From positions 434,001 to 498,000 of the forward strand of contig NZ_JARQXA010000002.1 in the NCBI RefSeq assembly GCF_029543155.1: DNA of 64,000 nt, in the 5' to 3' direction. Positions 59,489-64,000 of the stretch are shown here, one piece after another. A program made the translations under genes and the position numbers. Origin of the DNA: Sphingomonas sp. HITSZ_GF. GTDB lineage: Bacteria; Pseudomonadota; Alphaproteobacteria; Sphingomonadales; Sphingomonadaceae. Numbering within the stretch: the stretch's first letter is position 1; each line of letters opens with the position of its first letter. The notes beneath the pieces are model-generated. The model ran no database searches and had not been told where the DNA came from. It was given only the letters and a program-made list of their open reading frames with translations.

Positions 59489-60217
59489 TCAGAAGCGGAA
59501 GGCAGTGCCCACATAGACCGCCTGGCTCTCGCGGCGGCTCTCGTTGAACTTGGGCAGGCGATCTTCCTCGCTGCGATAGCGCACGCCGGCGGTCACATCG
59601 AGGTTGCGGGTCAGCGAATAGCTGCCGCCGACGTCGATCGAATAGCTCGGCTTGTCGCCGATCAGCACCGGCGTGTTGGCCAGCGGACGATCGGCGGCGG
59701 CGCTGACGCGGCCGCTGAGGCGCTTGCCGGTGTAGCTGACGCCGATATCGGCGCGCTCGCGGCTGCCCGGCTGGTCGACCAGCTCGACACGGGTCACGTC
59801 ACCCGAGACGGCGAGACGCTTCCAGCCGACCGAGGCACCGAGATTGTACGAGATCGGCGCGAGGCCGACCGGCGCCGCCGAAGCGACTTCGCGAGTCACG
59901 TCGCGGCTGCGAAGCGCACGGCTCGAGCTGGCGCGGACCGCAACGGTGACGCCGCGGCCATTGCCGCGCGATTCGGCGGGGGTGAAGCGGAAGCTGCCCT
60001 CGGGCAGGCCCGAACGGGCGAGCACGGCGGCGAGCTTGGGATCGGCCGCGGCCGGCGTGAAGGTGCCGATCTCGCCGCGGGCCGGCACAAAGGCGCGCTT
60101 GGCCGGAGCCACGCGCTCATTCTTGCTGGTCTGGGCCTGAATCGAAGGCGCAAGCAGGAGCCCGGCGACGCCAAGCGCCCCCAGTGCAATTCCCGTCCTG
60201 ACCTTTCCGACTCGCAT
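59489..60217 (-). CDS. Probable outer-membrane beta-barrel protein
   Basis: A 242-residue exported protein. The signal peptide (TGIALGALGVAGLLLAP, cleavage near IQAQ) is followed by an alanine- and charge-rich segment, then alternating beta strands and a C-terminal Phe (VGTAFRF). An earlier ATG at 60223 is possible, but AGGAA is better placed for 60217. Function is unknown. Confidence 0.7.
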   Translation of the reverse strand: MRVGKVRTGIALGALGVAGLLLAPSIQAQTSKNERVAPAKRAFVPARGEIGTFTPAAADPKLAAVLARSGLPEGSFRFTPAESRGNGRGVTVAVRASSSRALRSRDVTREVASAAPVGLAPISYNLGASVGWKRLAVSGDVTRVELVDQPGSRERADIGVSYTGKRLSGRVSAAADRPLANTPVLIGDKPSYSIDVGGSYSLTRNLDVTAGVRYRSEEDRLPKFNESRRESQAVYVGTAFRF

Positions 60218-60440
60218 CAGCATGATTCCTAGATAGGGGCGCCTACCATGATTCAGAAGCGTGGTTCCACCAGTGGCACAAATTTCGTTGCGGTGTTGCT
60301 CAAGACCCACAGATTCCGCTTGCGAACGCTTTAACCAACCCTGTCCCAACGCGCGAATCGGCACTCGGCTTCCGCCTTGCTCCCGCCACATGCGCCACTA
60401 TAGATGCTCCCGACTTTTATCGCCTGGTAGGAATGTGACG

Positions 60441-60875
60441 ATGAACCGCCTGTTGCGCACCGCGATCCTGGGGTCGCTCGCTCTCTCGATTTCCGCGTGC
60501 GGCGGCCATAAGCGCCCCGAGGCCGATCTTGCCGCCTCGAAGGTGACCACGATCGGCGTGAACTCCTATCTGTGGCGCGCCAGCCTCGACACGCTGAGCT
60601 TCATGCCGCTGCTGCAGACCGATTCGAACGGCGGCGTGATCGTCACCGACTGGTATGTGAACCCGAACGTCCAGAGCGAGCGGATGAAGGTGACCGTGAC
60701 GATCCTCGACCAGGATCTGCGCGCCGATGCGCTGCGCGTCGCCGCGCTGCGCGAAGTCAACCGCAACGGCGCCTGGGTCGCGGCACCCGTCCAGGCCGCG
60801 ACGGTGCAGAAGCTCGAGGACATCATCCTCACCCGCGCCCGCGACCTGCGCCGCGCCGCGGTCGCCACCGACTGA
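60441..60875 (+). CDS. DUF3576 lipoprotein
   Basis: A 144-residue lipoprotein. The lipobox is LSISAC with Cys20; the mature domain has TTIGVNSYLWRASLDTLSFMPLLQTDSNGGVIVTDWY, the DUF3576 signature. AGGA precedes the ATG. It is the first gene before leuS-lptE-holA, a conserved alphaproteobacterial order. Function is unknown, but context suggests envelope assembly. Confidence 0.87.
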   Translation: MNRLLRTAILGSLALSISACGGHKRPEADLAASKVTTIGVNSYLWRASLDTLSFMPLLQTDSNGGVIVTDWYVNPNVQSERMKVTVTILDQDLRADALRVAALREVNRNGAWVAAPVQAATVQKLEDIILTRARDLRRAAVATD

Positions 60876-60917
60876 TGCCAAGCCGCGGTCCAGCGCCGCG
60901 CCAACTCAGGAACTGAC

Positions 60918-63455
60918 TTGTCTCGCTTCAACCCGTTGAAGGCGGACGCCGCGTGGCAGAAGGTGTGGGAAGAGAACCGCACTTTCGCCGCGCGTGACGA
61001 TTCGCCCAAGCCCAAGAGCTTCGTCCTCGAGATGTTCCCCTATCCTTCGGGGCGCATCCATATGGGCCATGTCCGCAACTATACGATGGGCGACGTGCTC
61101 GCACGCTTCCGGCGGATGAAGGGCATGGAAGTGCTCCACCCGATGGGCTGGGACGCATTCGGCATGCCGGCCGAGAATGCCGCGATGGAGAAAAAGGTCC
61201 ATCCCGGCGCCTGGACCTGGCAGAATATCGACACGATGAAGGCGCAGCTGAAGCGCCTGGGCTTCGCGCTCGACTGGACCCGCGAGCTCGCCACCTGCGA
61301 CCCCGCCTATTACGGCCATGAGCAGGCGATCTTCCTCGATTTCTTCGAGAACGGGCTGGTCTATCGCAAGGAATCGGCGGTCAACTGGGACCCGGTCGAC
61401 ATGACCGTGCTCGCCAACGAGCAGGTGATCGACGGGCGCGGCTGGCGCTCGGGCGCGCTGGTCGAGCGGCGCAAGCTGAGCCAGTGGTTCCTCAAGATCA
61501 CCCAGTTCGCCGAGGACCTGCTCGAAGGCGTGCGCGGGCTCGAGCATTGGCCCGACAAGGTCAAGCTGATGCAGGAGAACTGGATCGGCAAGTCCGAGGG
61601 CCTGCAGTTCAACTGGACGCTTTCAGACGGCGAAGCTCTCGAAGTTTACACGACCCGGCCGGACACGATCTTCGGCGCGAGCTTCATCGCCGTCGCAGCC
61701 GATCATCCGATCGCGCAGAAACTGGCCGCCTCGAACGCCGAAGTTGGCGCGTTCATCGAACTGTGCAAGCAGGGCGGCACCACCGCGGCCGAGCTGGAGA
61801 CGCAGGAGAAGCTGGGCTTCGACACCGGCCTCACCGCCACGCATCCCTTTGATTCCGCTTGGCAAGTTCCGGTCTATATCGCCAATTTCGTGCTGATGGA
61901 CTATGGCACCGGCGCGGTGTTCGGCGTGCCCGCGCACGACCAGCGCGACTTCGAGTTCGCCAGCAAATATGCGCTTCCGATCCGGCGCGTCGTCTCCGAA
62001 GGCGACAAGACCGATCCCGAATTCCGCGACGCCGAAGCCTATACCGGCCCCGGCACGCTGGTGAACTCGCACTTCCTCGACGGGATGGACGTGGCCGACG
62101 CCAAGCGCGCGGTGATCAGCCGTGCCGAGGAAGGCGGCTGGGGCAAGGGCCAGACGGTGTGGCGCCTGCGCGACTGGGGCGTGAGCCGCCAGCGCTATTG
62201 GGGCACGCCGATCCCGATCATCCATTGCGAAAGCTGCGGCGCCCAGCCGGTGCCGCGCGACCAGCTGCCCGTGGTGCTGCCCGAGGACGTCAGCTTCGAC
62301 GTGCCCGGCAACCCGCTCGACCGCCATCCGACCTGGAAGCATGTCGATTGCCCGAACTGCGGTGCGCCTGCGCGCCGCGAGACCGACACGCTCGACACCT
62401 TCGTCGATTCCTCCTGGTATTTCATCCGCTTCGCCAGCCAGCCCAAGGACAAGCCGTTCGACAAGGCGGTGGCCGAGCAGTGGCTGCCGGTGGGCCAGTA
62501 TATCGGCGGCGTCGAGCATGCGATCCTGCACCTGCTCTATGCGCGCTTCTTCACCCGGGCGCTGCGCCATATCGGCAAGCTCGACGTGGCCGAGCCGTTC
62601 GCCGGCCTGTTCACCCAGGGCATGGTGACGCATGCCAGCTACTACCAGATGGAAGAGCATGACGGGCTGGAGCGGAAGCTCTATTTCGAGCCTTCGCAGA
62701 TCTCGCGCCGCGGCGACGGCACCGCGTTCCTGACCGATAGCGGCGAGGACGTGATTGTCGGCCGCATCGAGAAGATGTCGAAGTCGAAGAAGAACACCGT
62801 CGACCCGACCGAGATCGTCGACCAGTACGGCGCCGACGCGACGCGCTGGTTCATGCTCTCCGACAGCCCGCCCGAGCGCGACCTGGAATGGAGCGAGAGC
62901 GGCATCGAAGGCGCCTGGCGCTTCGTCAACCGCCTGTGGCGGCTGTTCGAGAGCCTTTCCGACGCGGAAGTTGGCACCGGCGAGGACAAGGAGCTCGACA
63001 AGCGCCTGCACCGCACCATCGCCGGCGTGGCCGAGGATGTGGAGGCGCTGGCGTTCAACAAGTCGGTCGCCAAGCTCTACGAGCTGGTCGGCGCGATCGA
63101 GAAGGCGCAACCTTCGGCGTCCAGAACGTCCGCTATCCGTACCCTCGCCCGCATCGTCGCGCCGATGGTGCCGCATATCGCCGAGGAAGCCTGGGCCGGG
63201 ATGGGCGAATCCGGGCTGATCGCCGACGCGACCTGGCCCGAGGTCGATCCGGCGCTGCTCGTCGACGACGAGGTAACGATTGCCGTCCAGGTGAATGGCA
63301 AGCTGCGCGATACGCTGCTAATGCCGAAGGGCGCGGCCAAGGATATCGTCGAAGCCGCGGCACTTGCCAGCGAGAAGATCGTTAGGGCGCTCGAAGGCAA
63401 GCAACCGAAGAAGGTGATCGTCGTGCCCGATCGTCTGGTGAATATCGTCGCATGA
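60918..63455 (+). CDS. leuS: Leucyl-tRNA synthetase
   Basis: An 845-residue class I synthetase. The HIGH motif is HMGHVRN within [19 protein letters not shown] (about 37-55), [12 protein letters not shown] is near 619, and the editing domain holds [12 protein letters not shown]. WCxxC-like zinc cysteines occur at CESCGAQP and CPNCGAP. The start is TTG at 60918 with AGGA seven bases upstream. Confidence 0.96.
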   Translation: MSRFNPLKADAAWQKVWEENRTFAARDDSPKPKSFVLEMFPYPSGRIHMGHVRNYTMGDVLARFRRMKGMEVLHPMGWDAFGMPAENAAMEKKVHPGAWTWQNIDTMKAQLKRLGFALDWTRELATCDPAYYGHEQAIFLDFFENGLVYRKESAVNWDPVDMTVLANEQVIDGRGWRSGALVERRKLSQWFLKITQFAEDLLEGVRGLEHWPDKVKLMQENWIGKSEGLQFNWTLSDGEALEVYTTRPDTIFGASFIAVAADHPIAQKLAASNAEVGAFIELCKQGGTTAAELETQEKLGFDTGLTATHPFDSAWQVPVYIANFVLMDYGTGAVFGVPAHDQRDFEFASKYALPIRRVVSEGDKTDPEFRDAEAYTGPGTLVNSHFLDGMDVADAKRAVISRAEEGGWGKGQTVWRLRDWGVSRQRYWGTPIPIIHCESCGAQPVPRDQLPVVLPEDVSFDVPGNPLDRHPTWKHVDCPNCGAPARRETDTLDTFVDSSWYFIRFASQPKDKPFDKAVAEQWLPVGQYIGGVEHAILHLLYARFFTRALRHIGKLDVAEPFAGLFTQGMVTHASYYQMEEHDGLERKLYFEPSQISRRGDGTAFLTDSGEDVIVGRIEKMSKSKKNTVDPTEIVDQYGADATRWFMLSDSPPERDLEWSESGIEGAWRFVNRLWRLFESLSDAEVGTGEDKELDKRLHRTIAGVAEDVEALAFNKSVAKLYELVGAIEKAQPSASRTSAIRTLARIVAPMVPHIAEEAWAGMGESGLIADATWPEVDPALLVDDEVTIAVQVNGKLRDTLLMPKGAAKDIVEAAALASEKIVRALEGKQPKKVIVVPDRLVNIVA

Positions 63456-63952
63456 AGCGGATAGCGCTCCTCGCCGCCATCGGCCTAACCCTGTCGGGCT
63501 GCGGCCTGCGCCCGCTCTATGGCGGCGGACCGGACGGCGCGGTGCGCTCCACGCTCGCGGCGATCGAAGTCGCGCCGATCACCGGCCAGTCCGGCTGGCT
63601 GGTCTCGAACGCGCTCAAGGACCGGCTCGATCATGGCGCCAGCGCCCGCTACCGGCTGGAAGTGCAGCTCGACGACCAGATCACCGGCCTGGGCGTGAAG
63701 CGCGACGATTCGGTGTCGCGCGAGCGGCGCATCCTGCGCGCGCGCTACCAGCTGATCGACCTTTCCAACGGCAATGTCGTGCTCGATGCCACCGCCGGCT
63801 CCGATGCAGGTATCGACGTGGTCGGCAGCGAATATGCGACGATCGCGGCGGAGAAGACGGCGCTCGAGCGGCTTTCGGGCATCGTCGCCGACCAGATCGT
63901 CGCGCGCGTCGCCCGCTATGCGCAGACCGCGCCCGCGGCTGGCAGCCAGTGA
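63452..63952 (+). CDS. lptE: LPS-assembly lipoprotein LptE
   Basis: A 166-residue lipoprotein. LSGC (14-17) is the lipobox, followed by GLRPLYGGG, the usual alphaproteobacterial LptE start. It supports LptD in delivering LPS to the outer membrane. It overlaps leuS (ATGA), and holA overlaps its stop. Confidence 0.88.
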   Translation: MKRIALLAAIGLTLSGCGLRPLYGGGPDGAVRSTLAAIEVAPITGQSGWLVSNALKDRLDHGASARYRLEVQLDDQITGLGVKRDDSVSRERRILRARYQLIDLSNGNVVLDATAGSDAGIDVVGSEYATIAAEKTALERLSGIVADQIVARVARYAQTAPAAGSQ

Positions 63953-64000
63953 AGGCCAACGCGACGCAGATTCGCGCCGCGATCGAGAAGCCGAAGCCCG
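63949..64000 (+). CDS. holA: DNA polymerase III delta subunit, 5' fragment
   Basis: Only the first 17 codons are in the window: GTG then [16 protein letters not shown], the common N-terminus of alphaproteobacterial HolA, the clamp-loader delta subunit. GTGA overlaps the lptE stop. The order leuS-lptE-holA supports the call. The rest lies beyond the window end. Confidence 0.75.
   Translation, partial: MKANATQIRAAIEKPKP

Overview
The window is ordinary chromosomal DNA from a GC-rich alphaproteobacterium, most likely a yellow-pigmented sphingomonad (Sphingomonas or a close relative). Four things suggest this: a crtY-crtI-crtB carotenoid operon, the tsaD-gpsA / hemC-hemD-mitofilin neighbourhood, an Atm1-type exporter and a very large TonB-dependent receptor. 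There is no rRNA, no insertion sequence, no prophage and no CRISPR array. One tRNA, tRNA-Gly(GCC), is present. Genes are tightly packed, and many neighbours overlap by four bases (NTGA).

Layout. 0-6.6 kb: a GH47 alpha-mannosidase-like enzyme, a HerA/FtsK-type ATPase, an alpha/beta hydrolase, an Atm1-like ABC exporter and two small proteins. 6.6-10.9 kb: a carotenoid operon transcribed leftwards (crtY-crtI-LOG-crtB) with a LOG-family gene inside it. 11-15.2 kb: a GST/TetR divergent pair with a clear operator, a DUF5996-PPOX-DUF2007 operon and a ccdAB toxin-antitoxin pair that looks leaderless. 15.2-24.6 kb: tldD, an ABC ATPase without a permease, a SpoU methyltransferase, a secreted esterase, nadB, a GT-C membrane glycosyltransferase, a beta-lactamase-like lipoprotein and a 2OG-Fe(II) oxygenase. 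24.7-34.4 kb: polA with a polysaccharide flippase, then the leftward run rsmB-rpe-heparinase-purH. 34.4-39.8 kb: an SDHAF4-like protein, tsaD-gpsA-DUF1697, and divergently hemC-hemD-mic60. 39.9-45.7 kb: a glutarate-type operon (acyl-CoA dehydrogenase, GNAT, CoA transferase) ending at a terminator shared with a TonB receptor. 46-49.7 kb: DUF72, two tandem DUF2147 proteins, tRNA-Gly, a CnoX-like thioredoxin and a LON-domain protein. 49.7-64 kb: a UbiH-family hydroxylase, ftsK, lolA, xthA, ribA, a small exonuclease, HAD and YggS genes, a TenI-like protein, an outer-membrane protein, and the DUF3576-leuS-lptE-holA operon, cut by the window end.

How the genes work together. Most of the content is housekeeping: heme, purine, NAD and riboflavin synthesis, DNA replication and repair, tRNA modification, and LPS and lipoprotein transport. 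Accessory or regulatory points of interest are the palindromic operator between the GST and TetR genes, the compact ccdAB promoter, the LOG gene inside the crt operon, the expanded omega-loop region of the beta-lactamase-like protein, and dispersed bipartite palindromes in several intergenic gaps. I did not find a convincing new multi-gene defence or mobile system. The strongest leads are individual oddities, listed as findings.
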